The position numbers and the translations under genes were made by a program. The notes beneath the pieces are model-generated. The model did no database searches. It was not told where the DNA came from and saw only the letters and a program-made list of their open reading frames with translations. This document shows positions 8,494 through 16,807 of a stretch of 64,000 nt of DNA, one piece after another. The stretch covers positions 1-64,000 of the forward strand of contig NZ_LAZU01000006.1 in the NCBI RefSeq assembly GCF_000987955.1, in the 5' to 3' direction. Origin of the DNA: Paenibacillus sp. DMB20. Lineage in GTDB: Bacteria > Bacillota > Bacilli > Paenibacillales > Paenibacillaceae. How positions within the stretch are numbered: the stretch's first letter is position 1; each line of letters opens with the position of its first letter.

Positions 8494-9441
8494 ATGCGGA
8501 GGCATTTATTAATCTACGATGTCGATTGGTGGATCCTCGGAAAGAACGCCAAAATCCTTCAACGCTATCATCCCTGTCTCGATATCATGTCCGCCGAACA
8601 ACTGGACCGGTATATCGGGGCCCACGGAAGCGGAGAGCTGAACGATACGTATGAAGTGATATCGTCCATGTGCCTGGGATTGGCTGCCTACGCCATATTC
8701 AAGCATGTGCGGGTGGATTCCTCGGCTGCGGTTTCCTATTATTATTTCTCCAAAGATTACCATGCGTTTCGCGAATGGGAGGATCGCATCGAACCGGATA
8801 TCTCTTTTCTGCAGCTTGTGCTGTCCCGGATCGGCACCATCGGGGCAATTAACCGCAAGCTGGCGGAAACGATCCAGGAGCTCGTTCCCGCCGTTCCCGT
8901 CCAATATATCAGGCAATTCGTGGATGACGGTCTCTTTAAACCGAACCACTCGAATCGATCGGGACGACAAGATGAATTTGTCATCGGATGGGCCGGCGAC
9001 AAGGGGAAAGCGTCGAAAAATTACGACAGGCTCTATCTTCCCGTAAAAAGACATTATGAAAACCATCCCCGAATCCGGTTTGTGGAAACCTGCGGGGAAC
9101 GCTCCCATGAAACCATGCCCGGGTTTTATCACAACATAGACTTGCTGTTTATAACCTCGGCCAATGAAGGAGGGGGAGCCACCGCGCTTGAAGCATACGC
9201 CTGCGGCATACCCGTTCTGTCGACAAATGTCGGATATGTCAAGGAAGCGGCGCCGCCGGAAGCCCACCATCTCATTCTCGACAGCGATGATCCGGCACGG
9301 TTTATCCGAATGATAGACGAAATTTCTACGCAGAGAGAAATGCTGACGGAAATCGGAAGGAAGTGCAGGTCGAACATAGAGGCATTTTGGACCGTCGATC
9401 ATGCGGTGAAAAGCTGGCTTTCCGTTCTGTTCCGCATTTGA
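8494..9441 (+). CDS. GT4-type glycosyltransferase
   Basis: This 315-aa protein has the C-terminal half of a GT-B (glycosyltransferase group 1) enzyme: the phosphosugar-binding region FVIGWAGDKGKASKNYDRL, then DLLFITSANEGGGATALEAYACGIPVLSTNVG, the conserved E-x7-E-like donor site. The N-terminal half (IYDVDWWILGKNAK...) is not one I recognise. ATG 8494 has AAAAGGAGGG at 8477-8486; an in-frame GTG/ATG 57 bases upstream has no ribosome site. It is the first of three plus-strand glycosyltransferase genes, probably acting on one glycan. Confidence 0.83.
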   Translation: MRRHLLIYDVDWWILGKNAKILQRYHPCLDIMSAEQLDRYIGAHGSGELNDTYEVISSMCLGLAAYAIFKHVRVDSSAAVSYYYFSKDYHAFREWEDRIEPDISFLQLVLSRIGTIGAINRKLAETIQELVPAVPVQYIRQFVDDGLFKPNHSNRSGRQDEFVIGWAGDKGKASKNYDRLYLPVKRHYENHPRIRFVETCGERSHETMPGFYHNIDLLFITSANEGGGATALEAYACGIPVLSTNVGYVKEAAPPEAHHLILDSDDPARFIRMIDEISTQREMLTEIGRKCRSNIEAFWTVDHAVKSWLSVLFRI

Positions 9442-9474
9442 GTAAGAGAAGACAAATGTCTGGGAGGCTTTACG

Positions 9475-10191
9475 ATGTTTAAGGAAGTGTCCGTTCTGAT
9501 TCCTTATCAGCCGGATGGCGGTCCGAGAGACGAAGCTTTCCGGTGGATACGGGACTTTTACGGCATGATGATGCCGGAAGCGCAGCTGTGTGTCGGCGAA
9601 TTGGAAGGCGAAACGTTCAGCAGGTCCCGCTCCATCAACCTTGCGGCAGCCCAGGCCGAACGAAGCGTCTACGTCATCGCGGATGCCGATATTATTTACG
9701 ACCCTGGCCTAATCATGAAATCGATGGAGTGGCTCGCCAACGGCCGGTGGGTGATCCCTTTCAGCTATATGAACCGCCTCTCGGAAACCTATTCCAAGCG
9801 CCTGCTCGAGCGGCCGGCGGAATGGCCGATCCAAATGGAGGTCGATACCCTTCCCAGCCATGCCGCATATTTTGTCGGCGGATTAAACGTGCTGACCCGG
9901 GACTTTTTTGAAAAGGTGGGCGGCTATGACGAACGGTTTATCGGATGGGGGGGAGAGGACGATGCCTTTGCCCATTCCCTCGATACGCTCGCCGGGGAGC
10001 ATGTCCGGCTTGAAGGGGAAATCATCCACTTCTGGCATCCTTTTGTGGGACCCGAAGGAAACCCTCATTATGCCTCCAATTATAAGTTATACGACAGATA
10101 CAAGGCAGCGAAAGGAAAGATGGAAGAGATGGGGCGACTCATCGGGGAAAGAGCGGAGAAAGATGAACGCAAAGGAGAAACCCGCCCATGA
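9475..10191 (+). CDS. Glycosyltransferase (GT2/GT7 C-terminal type)
   Basis: This 238-aa GT-A enzyme has a DADIIYDP motif (a DxD metal site, near 70-77) and the galactosyltransferase-like C-terminal motif GGYDERFIGWGGEDDAF near 148-164, which defines the Glyco_transf_7C family. No signal peptide or membrane span is seen, so it is cytosolic. The stop overlaps the next start by four bases (ATGA), implying translational coupling. It is expected to extend the same glycan as its neighbours. Confidence 0.83.
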   Translation: MFKEVSVLIPYQPDGGPRDEAFRWIRDFYGMMMPEAQLCVGELEGETFSRSRSINLAAAQAERSVYVIADADIIYDPGLIMKSMEWLANGRWVIPFSYMNRLSETYSKRLLERPAEWPIQMEVDTLPSHAAYFVGGLNVLTRDFFEKVGGYDERFIGWGGEDDAFAHSLDTLAGEHVRLEGEIIHFWHPFVGPEGNPHYASNYKLYDRYKAAKGKMEEMGRLIGERAEKDERKGETRP

Positions 10192-10943
10192 AATTATCGG
10201 TCATTGTTCCGGTACTCAACGAGGAGACGTTTATTCCGCTTTACGTGGAAAGCGTATCCGCCTTTGCCGATGAAATTATTATGGTGGACGGAGGAAGCAC
10301 GGACGGCAGCCTGGAGATTGCGGCTCGGCTTGAAAAAAGCTATCCGGTCCGTTTGATTACGATGCCGCAGACCGGACTGCCCTATTCCGACGATTGGAAC
10401 GAATCGAAGGTACGCAATTTTCTAATCGATCAAGCCTGCGGAGATTGGATTATGAATTTGGACATCGATGAGGTGCCGGGTGACAGCTTCAAGGAAAAGC
10501 TTCCGGAACTGATGAACCAATCCGAGTTTGACGTATTCCAGTTTCCCTTTTTCAATTTTTGGAGAGACCCCTGGACGCTTCGGATCAATAGTCCCGGAGA
10601 TGAACGGTGGTCCAACGATATTATCCGCATGTGGCGTTCGGGAACGGGTATCCGGTATAAGGACGAGAAGCATCACTGCACTTTGGAGGCGGGAGAAGGA
10701 AAAAGCATCTGGAGCCTGCCGAGAGGCCGGGTTGATGTGGGCATATACCATTATCATTACGCTTTGGGAAAAAGAATCAAGTATAACGACAACCGCCGCG
10801 GGGATGTCAATCTGCTGTCCAACCAAGGGGAGCCGGACTGGAGCCATACCCACAATGATTACAGCATACGGACGATTCCATTTGAAGGGGAGCATCCTTA
10901 TGTGATACGGAAGTATCTTGAACGATTGAACCCTCATCCGTAA
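10188..10943 (+). CDS. Family 2 glycosyltransferase
   Basis: This 251-aa GT2 enzyme starts with the classical MKLSVIVPVLNEETFI, followed by the nucleotide-binding EIIMVDGGSTDGS (about 29-41) and the metal-binding DIDEVP (about 90-95). It lacks membrane spans. It is coupled to the preceding glycosyltransferase by ATGA overlap and ends a three-gene operon, just before a large hairpin shared with the converging fusion glycosyltransferase. Confidence 0.88.
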   Translation: MKLSVIVPVLNEETFIPLYVESVSAFADEIIMVDGGSTDGSLEIAARLEKSYPVRLITMPQTGLPYSDDWNESKVRNFLIDQACGDWIMNLDIDEVPGDSFKEKLPELMNQSEFDVFQFPFFNFWRDPWTLRINSPGDERWSNDIIRMWRSGTGIRYKDEKHHCTLEAGEGKSIWSLPRGRVDVGIYHYHYALGKRIKYNDNRRGDVNLLSNQGEPDWSHTHNDYSIRTIPFEGEHPYVIRKYLERLNPHP

Positions 10944-10949
10944 CGCCAT

Positions 10950-11003
10950 CCTAAAAGCTCATCCGGTGTCAGCCAATAACTGACAGGGGTGAGGGCTTTT
11001 AGG
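10950..11003. terminator. Long hairpin between convergent glycosyltransferase genes
   Basis: CCTAAAAGC (10950-10958) pairs with GCTTTTAGG (10995-11003), and TGTCAG/CTGACA forms an inner stem. The symmetric stem can serve both converging genes. Confidence 0.7.
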
Positions 11004-11032
11004 ACGTGGCTGGCCTTAACGCAAGTCCGGGA

Positions 11033-13651
11033 TCAGATTCGTGCAAGCGGGCGAAGAATCTGCTGAATCAATGGATCGGCGAGCGGCTCCTGAAGAGTGG
11101 CGATGCCCGGGAATTCCGAGCGGAGGACCTCAAGCTGATCGCGAGAGTAGCACAAGGAATCGGCAATCCGGTACCAGGCCTTCAGGTTAGGGAGAGGGTG
11201 GGGTTCACCGCAATAAATGACGGCATCAAATGTTGTCTCTTCGAAAAGATCCAGCCGATTGGTGAAATAGAGATGCTTACCGATCTTGCGGATTCCGATA
11301 AGCGGATACTGGTAATAGGTTTGTACATGAGCTATAACAAGGCAGTCTTCTTGATCGGCGAGGGCCCGGACCATCTGCTGCCATCGTTGGGATTGAACCG
11401 TCCACGCTGCATTTCCCAGGATGAGCACGCATTTGCGGCCCGAGGGAATCCGCTTGGAGACCTCATCCGCAGTTTCCGCCAGATCGAAGATGGAATCCGG
11501 ACGTTTGGGCCATTGCCATTCCTTATTCCATTTCTGCTCATAATAGGTCTTGTTCTTTTCCCACAACGATTCATACACCGCCGGCGCCAGCTTTTTGATT
11601 GTGGCGCTGCCATGATGATAGACAAAAGCGTCCTCAACGACAACCAGACGGTAACCGAGCTGCTTTACCTGTTCGCAGTAATCATCGTCTTCAAACATGC
11701 CAATGCCGTAGGCAGGGTCCAGGGGACCGATGTGATCAAAAATTTCGCGTCTCATGGCCACGCAGAAGAATCCGAGAAGCTCGGTATCGCGGATGCTCCC
11801 CTTGTAGAACGAATAAAAGTCTTTCAGCCAGTTCGGATCCGCTCCATGGACCGGATTTCCCGCAAAATGGTCGACGGCTTGATCATTGCCGACATGGTTG
11901 GACATCGGTCCGGTCATGCCGATCTCCGGATGCTGAAGCATCGGCCGCAGGAGCCTGCTGACCCAGCTTCCGTCCGGAACAATGGTATCGTTATTCAGCA
12001 AAATCAAGTATTGTCCCGAGGCTTCCCGGCAGCCTAGAGAGTTGCCTGAGGCAAATCCCAGATTTTCGGAGGAGTAAATCACCTTGACGCTTCGACTCTC
12101 TACGGTTTTCAACTGCATGGGGGTCTGATCCGTCGATCCATTATCCACAATGACGATCTCCATGTTCGGATAGCGGTCTTTCCCCAACAGTCTTTTCAGA
12201 CATTGCTCGGTGTAGGACCAGTTATTATGGGTCACGATGATAATGCTTACGCTCGGAAACAGATCTTTTAGGATCCAGCCGTTCAACTCCTCATATCTCT
12301 GCTTCCATGTATTTCGGGAAGCGAACGCCAGCCCTGAAGTCAAAGCCCGGGTATCCGCTGCGGTCAGGGCTTTTTCCACCGCCTTCTCAAACGCCTCATA
12401 AGTAGGACAGATCGCGGCCAAATCCGAAGCGATCGCTTCAAGCTCAGGCAAGCGGGTCGACACCACCGGTTTTCCCGCCGCGAGATATTCGTACAGCTTG
12501 ACGGGGTTGGTGGCTTGGGTTAGAGCATTGTTTAAGAACGGAATCAACGCTACATCAAACCGCTTCAGATACGATGGAAGCTCGGTATACGGTTTTTCGC
12601 CGAGAAACATGACGTTCCCGAGCTTTTCGGCCCGAGAGATATCGCATCCGAAGGTATGACCGATCAGGACAAATGTCCAATCCGGGTGTTTACCGGCCAA
12701 ATATTCAATGAGTCCGATGTCGAACCAATCCGATATGGCACCGTAGTAGCCGAGGATCGGCCCCTGAACTTCCTGCAGCTCAGGCGGCGGGGAAGAACTT
12801 CCGGAAGAACCGTTGAAGAAATTCACGTCCGCGGCATTACGCAGCAAATAAGTTAACGGATGACGATTCCGCAATCTGCTATGAAGCAGCCGGGATGAGG
12901 TAAGAATCATGTCCGAACGGCGGATTAATCCGCCTTCCTGATCCAGAACGACGGATGCGTTCGTGGAAAAGCCCGAATGATCATCCATGCAATCATAGAT
13001 CACCGGATGGCGGTCCATGGCTTTGACGAGCGGGGTCCAGAAAGGAAGGTCGACGATCGATACCGCATGGTTGACCTGGAATCTGGATTTTGCGTAATCC
13101 AGAGACCATTTCATGTATTGAATGTCCAGCGGGCTCATCGCGTCCTTGTATATGTTCAGATCCTGGTAAGAGCACAGGCTCACGATCCATATATTGGGGG
13201 CAATATTCTTGAATTTTACATGGCGAGTCACTTCTTCAAACGTGGCCTCTTCTTTCCGGATGCCTGTCAATTGGGGATGCATGTAAAATACTCGATGATG
13301 ATGCAGGGCGAACTGCCGGGACATCTGCTGCGGACGCTGCCATCTGAAATCCCAATCGATAACCGGGAACCGGAAAATATCGTACCGCGCCAGCTCATCC
13401 GAGGCTTTTTTCCAATCCGCCTGAGTCCCTTCGGCAGACAGCGGGCGATCGACGGGAAGCGGGAACCCATGGAGTTCCGGAACGGGGTCAGCCGGAGCCG
13501 CAGAAGGGGTACTGCAACCTGCTGTCGGAGCATTCAATACAGGTCGGGGAAGCTTCCGGTAAGAAGTCGGGGATCCGTGCCTCCCTTTACGCGGACCGGA
13601 GGCTGCAGGTTTGTTTGCGGCTTTCCGCGCGCTTCTTTTGTGCTTTTTCAA
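11033..13651 (-). CDS. Two-domain glycosyltransferase (GT4-GT2 fusion)
   Basis: This 872-aa protein joins two glycosyltransferases. After a basic, low-complexity N-terminus (KKHKRSARKAANK...), a GT-B domain covers about residues 90-465 (WDFRWQRPQQ near 100, NPVKLYEYLAAGKPVVSTRLPE near 382-403). A GT-A family 2 domain follows from about 467 (SVSIIIVTHNNWSYTEQCL, DNGSTDQT, LLNNDTIVPDG), with a C-terminal extension of about 170 residues. Such bifunctional enzymes add two sugars in succession. The TTG at 13651 is chosen because AGGGAGGAG lies 7 bases upstream; the longer frame to 13714 has no ribosome site. Confidence 0.85.
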   Translation of the reverse strand: MKKHKRSARKAANKPAASGPRKGRHGSPTSYRKLPRPVLNAPTAGCSTPSAAPADPVPELHGFPLPVDRPLSAEGTQADWKKASDELARYDIFRFPVIDWDFRWQRPQQMSRQFALHHHRVFYMHPQLTGIRKEEATFEEVTRHVKFKNIAPNIWIVSLCSYQDLNIYKDAMSPLDIQYMKWSLDYAKSRFQVNHAVSIVDLPFWTPLVKAMDRHPVIYDCMDDHSGFSTNASVVLDQEGGLIRRSDMILTSSRLLHSRLRNRHPLTYLLRNAADVNFFNGSSGSSSPPPELQEVQGPILGYYGAISDWFDIGLIEYLAGKHPDWTFVLIGHTFGCDISRAEKLGNVMFLGEKPYTELPSYLKRFDVALIPFLNNALTQATNPVKLYEYLAAGKPVVSTRLPELEAIASDLAAICPTYEAFEKAVEKALTAADTRALTSGLAFASRNTWKQRYEELNGWILKDLFPSVSIIIVTHNNWSYTEQCLKRLLGKDRYPNMEIVIVDNGSTDQTPMQLKTVESRSVKVIYSSENLGFASGNSLGCREASGQYLILLNNDTIVPDGSWVSRLLRPMLQHPEIGMTGPMSNHVGNDQAVDHFAGNPVHGADPNWLKDFYSFYKGSIRDTELLGFFCVAMRREIFDHIGPLDPAYGIGMFEDDDYCEQVKQLGYRLVVVEDAFVYHHGSATIKKLAPAVYESLWEKNKTYYEQKWNKEWQWPKRPDSIFDLAETADEVSKRIPSGRKCVLILGNAAWTVQSQRWQQMVRALADQEDCLVIAHVQTYYQYPLIGIRKIGKHLYFTNRLDLFEETTFDAVIYCGEPHPLPNLKAWYRIADSLCYSRDQLEVLRSEFPGIATLQEPLADPLIQQILRPLARI

Positions 13652-13790
13652 CTTTTTTCTCCTCCCTAACCATTTGTCTATACAACGTATGTTTCTGAGC
13701 GAACATCCGCGCATGGGTGAAACACCAGTTTCAGGCGGTTTAAAGCGGCAGATCGCTTATGGGTATTTGCTTATCTTTGCCTCCGAAAGT

Positions 13791-13819
13791 TACAACCATG
13801 TCCGCTAATACATATGGTA
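13791..13819 (+). promoter_or_regulatory. Candidate sigma-K promoter of the DUF2642 genes
   Basis: ACA (13792-13794) is followed after 16 bases by CATATGGTA (13811-13819), an exact match to the sigma-K -10 consensus CATA-N3-TA with the usual AC at -35. The start site would lie just before the ribosome site at 13833. This fits late mother-cell expression of a spore-coat gene. Confidence 0.55.
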
Positions 13820-13846
13820 TCTAAGAAAAAAAGAGGAGGCAGACTA

Positions 13847-14272
13847 ATGACGGTCATTTGGCACAGAAAAAAGAAAACTCATTGTGACAATGATGAAATG
13901 CCAAGGAAAACCCCGGTCCGCCGGAAACGTAAAAAAGCGGGAGTTATATCCAAAAAATGGGGTTCGCTGTACCGCCGGTTCAGCCGGAGCATAGCGCTGC
14001 TCAAGCTGCAGGTGAGACGGCTTGGAAATGCCCTTGAGACCCTGACTGGTAGGGTGAACGCCGTACAACAGCAGGTGGATACCTTAGCAGGCGGGCGCCG
14101 GGCAATCATCGGTCTCTTGAACGGCCGCCTGAACACGACATTAACCATTGAAACGCCGGGAGGGACGGTTTTTGGCACACTGATCACCGTTGGCGCAGAC
14201 CATGTACAAATACTGGAGCCGACCGGAGCGATTGTTCTTTTGCCGATTCGGAACATTCTAACCGTTTCGTAG
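13847..14272 (+). CDS. DUF2642 spore-coat-like protein with basic N-terminus
   Basis: This 141-aa protein has a very basic N-terminal half (HRKKKTHC..., RRKRKKAG), a short heptad-like helix (about 60-85), and a C-terminal DUF2642 domain (about 88-141: LLNGRLNTTLTIETPGG...VLLPIRNIL). DUF2642 is found in small spore-coat-associated proteins of Bacillaceae. ATG 13847 with GAGGAGG at 13833-13839 is preferred over an ATG 33 bases upstream. It is followed 24 bases later by a second DUF2642 gene, and a sigma-K-like promoter precedes it. A spore-surface role is inferred. Confidence 0.75.
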   Translation: MTVIWHRKKKTHCDNDEMPRKTPVRRKRKKAGVISKKWGSLYRRFSRSIALLKLQVRRLGNALETLTGRVNAVQQQVDTLAGGRRAIIGLLNGRLNTTLTIETPGGTVFGTLITVGADHVQILEPTGAIVLLPIRNILTVS

Positions 14273-14296
14273 AAATGACAAGGAGGAATCATAAGA

Positions 14297-14497
14297 ATGA
14301 ATTTTTCGGATGCTTTGGCTTCATTCTTGGGCAGAAGCGTTGAAATCGTTCAGCCCAATCAATTCCTTCTGGGTAATATAATAGGCGTCTCGGAAGGCGT
14401 ATTTACGATTCAGCTGGAAAGCTCGAATTATATCCCGTCTGCCCAACAGGTATCGGTCTTTATTGACAGCGTTACTCTTGTTCGCGTTCTGCCGTAG
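14297..14497 (+). CDS. Small DUF2642 family protein
   Basis: This 66-aa protein is essentially one DUF2642 domain (SFLGRSVEIVQPNQFLLGNIIG...SVTLVRVLP) and a paralogue of the preceding gene's C-terminus. AAGGAGGAAT lies 7-8 bases before the ATG. Its last 26 bases overlap, tail to tail, the end of the converging glycosyltransferase gene, leaving no room for a separate terminator. Confidence 0.75.
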   Translation: MNFSDALASFLGRSVEIVQPNQFLLGNIIGVSEGVFTIQLESSNYIPSAQQVSVFIDSVTLVRVLP

Positions 14498-15812
14498 GGT
14501 TTTCGGCCCCGGGATGCGAATCACGGACCTGGCTTTCCCTCCACCTTCTCCAGTAGGAGTAGCTTTCATGGTGGAGGTGAGTAACGCTTTCCCGCCTGAT
14601 TCTCCGATGATACAGCGGCTCACTGATATATCGGATCCCGCTGTGTTCTATTACGCGTATAAGCAATTCCAGATCTTCATAGAGCCTGCCCTTCCAAGGG
14701 GCGGATATGTTCCAGCCGGAAAGGCTTCTGATCAAGGACGCCCTGTACATTCTGGGGGCGATCGGACTGGCGTTCGCTAGGATCGTCTGGGCGGTGATCG
14801 GATGAAGCGAACGCTTGATGCCTTGGTATGCAAGCTGTTTGTGGAATCGTTCCGCCCATTCGATGCGGTCTCCATAGATAAGGTTAGCCCGACTCCGATT
14901 CTTGGCTTCTTCGGCAAGGGTTTGCAGACAGCGGGGGGCGAGCCAGTCATCGGAATCAAGCTCCAGTATCCATGTCCCCTTCGCCAAGGCCAGCCCCCGG
15001 TTTAAGGCATGGGACTTTCCGAGATTACGGTCATGCCGGACCGTACGGATTCTGGAATCGGGGTGTTTCTTCAGAATCCGCCGCAGAACCTCTCCCGTAG
15101 AGTCGGTGGATCCGTCATCCACAATGATCAGCTCCCAGTTCGTAAAAGTTTGGGATAATACGGAGCGGATCGCCCAAGGCAAATACATACTGTCGTTATA
15201 TGTGCATAACAGAACGGTGATCAGGGGGGTTGCCCCTTCCGGAAGCATGCCGGCATTTTGTGCCGGGCTTGCTTGCAGGATGGGCCGGATCGCGTTCCAC
15301 TCTTCGGCCTCCTTGATAAAGCCGTGAGAAACGGCCTCGGTACCCATGAAAGCGGCAGAAGTCAGGGTACTCCAGGTTAAGCCCTGGTTTGATAACCGAT
15401 GCTGTTTCTCGAGCAGAAGGTATCGTTCAAACGGCAGGTCCTCCCACCCCGCAAATCCTGGGTCCGGGCCGGAAAGCACGTGATCTGTCCTCCAAACAAC
15501 AGGTCCGCGGGGAGGGGAGCAAGGTCTGTGGACGGAACTCGGGTGAGCGATCCGGACGCCGGCGGAATGATCCGGCAGATCGTCAAGGCAGGATAGCAGC
15601 CGCCGATGAATGTCCGCCGCTACCGATTCGCCGGCAAAAAAGGTCATAAAGAAGGGATGATGGGGGCTGGAGGCCAACGTATCGTTCATTATTTTTCCGA
15701 TTTTCCCCTCCTCCAAGGGTACCGGCTGGGCCCAGGGAAGGGAGGAAGAGACGGAATGCACGGTCTGGATAAGGGCCAGACGGGAATTTCGGGGAAGAAT
15801 GAAGGCCAGCAT
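14472..15812 (-). CDS. Family 2 glycosyltransferase with extra N-terminal region
   Basis: This 446-aa protein carries a GT2 domain from about residue 196 (PLITVLLCTYNDSMYLPWAI, VDDGSTDSTGEV, ELDSDDWLAP as the DxD site). The first 190 residues look like no family I know, though phrases such as FFMTFFAGE and WEDLPFERYLLL may be a decayed sugar-binding domain. A ribosome site AGGAGTG lies 10 bases before the ATG. It converges on the DUF2642 pair and overlaps the second gene by 26 bases. It probably glycosylates a spore-surface substrate, by context only. Confidence 0.8.
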   Translation of the reverse strand: MLAFILPRNSRLALIQTVHSVSSSLPWAQPVPLEEGKIGKIMNDTLASSPHHPFFMTFFAGESVAADIHRRLLSCLDDLPDHSAGVRIAHPSSVHRPCSPPRGPVVWRTDHVLSGPDPGFAGWEDLPFERYLLLEKQHRLSNQGLTWSTLTSAAFMGTEAVSHGFIKEAEEWNAIRPILQASPAQNAGMLPEGATPLITVLLCTYNDSMYLPWAIRSVLSQTFTNWELIIVDDGSTDSTGEVLRRILKKHPDSRIRTVRHDRNLGKSHALNRGLALAKGTWILELDSDDWLAPRCLQTLAEEAKNRSRANLIYGDRIEWAERFHKQLAYQGIKRSLHPITAQTILANASPIAPRMYRASLIRSLSGWNISAPWKGRLYEDLELLIRVIEHSGIRYISEPLYHRRIRRESVTHLHHESYSYWRRWRESQVRDSHPGAENPTAEREQE

Positions 15813-15949
15813 GGTTGGGTTTCACTCCTGTTCAGTCTTCAGGCGGCTCTTTAGATTCATGCTATGCCGCCCGCGCCCGGTTGACACTCCGGTTCTTGGA
15901 GCGGGAGCAAGGACATGGGGGAACAGAGGCAAAGATTAAATAATTCCTG

Positions 15950-15990
15950 TTGACAGAGACGGCACAATAATATATCTTAAATTCAAGACA
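15950..15990 (+). promoter_or_regulatory. Promoter and MhqR-like operator upstream of doxX
   Basis: TTGACA (15950-15955) is followed after 17 bases by TATCTT (15973-15978). The dyad TATCTTAAATTCAAGACA (15973-15990) overlaps this -10 and resembles the MarR-type MhqR box (TATCT...AGATA) that controls DoxX/dioxygenase genes in B. subtilis. A second, perfect dyad occurs at 16186-16207. The leader of about 290 bases would include the structured repeat. Confidence 0.5.
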
Positions 15991-16062
15991 AATCACTATA
16001 TTAAAGTTAGTTAATTGAAAGGGGTAAGTTTAAAGTGCATAAACGATAGCCGTTCGGTTTTT

Positions 16063-16181
16063 TTAAGAGATAAGAAAGTATAAACTTCAGGGGTTTGCCA
16101 TCCTTATCTCGCAAGAAAAATTTCCGCTAAATGCGGTCTGTCTTCTGAGAAAGAAAGTACGTCGATATACGTTTTTCTTTT
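16063..16181 (+). repeat. Structured interspersed repeat, copy B
   Basis: This is the second copy of the element at 2-116. Here GAGATAAG (16067-16074) pairs perfectly with CTTATCTC (16103-16110). The CCGC-TAAAT-GCGG hairpin is at 16124-16136, and the last stem ACGT-N6-ACGT precedes a T-rich tail. The paired arms differ from copy A mainly in loops, and the first stem is better here. It lies in the leader of the doxX gene. It may be a transcribed regulatory RNA or a dispersed repeat. Confidence 0.6.
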
Positions 16182-16185
16182 AAGT

Positions 16186-16207
16186 CATATCTTAATATCA
16201 AGATATG
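16186..16207. promoter_or_regulatory. Perfect palindromic operator upstream of doxX
   Basis: CATATCTT-N6-AAGATATG is a perfect 8-base dyad starting just after the structured repeat and 73 bases before doxX. Together with 15973-15990 it suggests control by a MarR-type (MhqR-like) repressor. Confidence 0.5.
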
Positions 16208-16279
16208 CAAAAGAAAGATAATGTCGAGAGCAGGATATATTTAATAAATTCAAAATGAATATAATGGAGGAATTTAACA

Positions 16280-16684
16280 ATGTTGATAGATTTGGGTTTG
16301 CTGATTCTTCGTTTGGTTGTCGGTTTGTCGTTTATGGCCCATGGTGCGCAGAAGTTGTTTGGATGGTTTGGGGGCTACGGTCCTAAAGGAACGGGAGGCT
16401 GGATGGAATCGATCGGCATGAAGCCGGGAGTTGTCATGGCGGTTGCCGCAGGTTTAATGGAGTTTGTGGGCGGGCTGCTGTTAGCTTCAGGATTGTTGAC
16501 GATTCTGGGCGCCGCCCTGATTATTCTGACCATGGCCGGAGCGATTGCGAAGGTCCACGGCAAGAACGGCTATTGGGCAACGGCCAACGGGTACGAACTG
16601 AACCTGTTGATCATTGCTGTTGCGCTGGCCGTAGCTTTAACCGGAGCAGGGGCCTATTCGTTGGATGCCTTGATATTCGGCTAA
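16280..16684 (+). CDS. DoxX family membrane protein (CatD/MhqP-like)
   Basis: This 134-aa protein has four predicted membrane spans and the DoxX features: LILRLVVGLSFMAHGAQKLFGWFGG at residues 7-31, then GLMEFVGGLLLASGLLT and a final helix before the C-terminus. In B. subtilis the relatives CatD and MhqP help resist catechol and quinone stress, with a thiol-reactive MarR repressor in control. A ribosome site (GGAGG) precedes the ATG, and the gene appears monocistronic with two MhqR-like operators upstream. The structured repeat in its leader is unexplained. Confidence 0.88.
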   Translation: MLIDLGLLILRLVVGLSFMAHGAQKLFGWFGGYGPKGTGGWMESIGMKPGVVMAVAAGLMEFVGGLLLASGLLTILGAALIILTMAGAIAKVHGKNGYWATANGYELNLLIIAVALAVALTGAGAYSLDALIFG

Positions 16685-16759
16685 CCGATATCCAAGGCCG
16701 TCAGTGACTCAACCGTCAGTTGATTTTGAGGTTAAAATCAATTGACGGGTTATTGTGTA

Positions 16760-16796
16760 TCCTTTGTGGGGGACATACACTGGTATTCACAAAGGA
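16760..16796 (+). promoter_or_regulatory. Inverted repeat overlapping the ribosome-site region of the XRE-methyltransferase gene
   Basis: TCCTTTGTG (16760-16768) and CACAAAGGA (16788-16796) form a perfect 9-base dyad with a 19-base gap, ending 11 bases before the ATG at 16808. As DNA it could be an autoregulatory XRE operator; as RNA the right arm holds AAAGGA and could mask translation. Confidence 0.45.
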
Positions 16797-16807
16797 GTTG
16801 GTGGAGC

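Noticed and set aside
11006..12037. 343-codon plus-strand frame opposite the fusion glycosyltransferase
   Set aside because: Antisense shadow; the start lies in the shared terminator hairpin.
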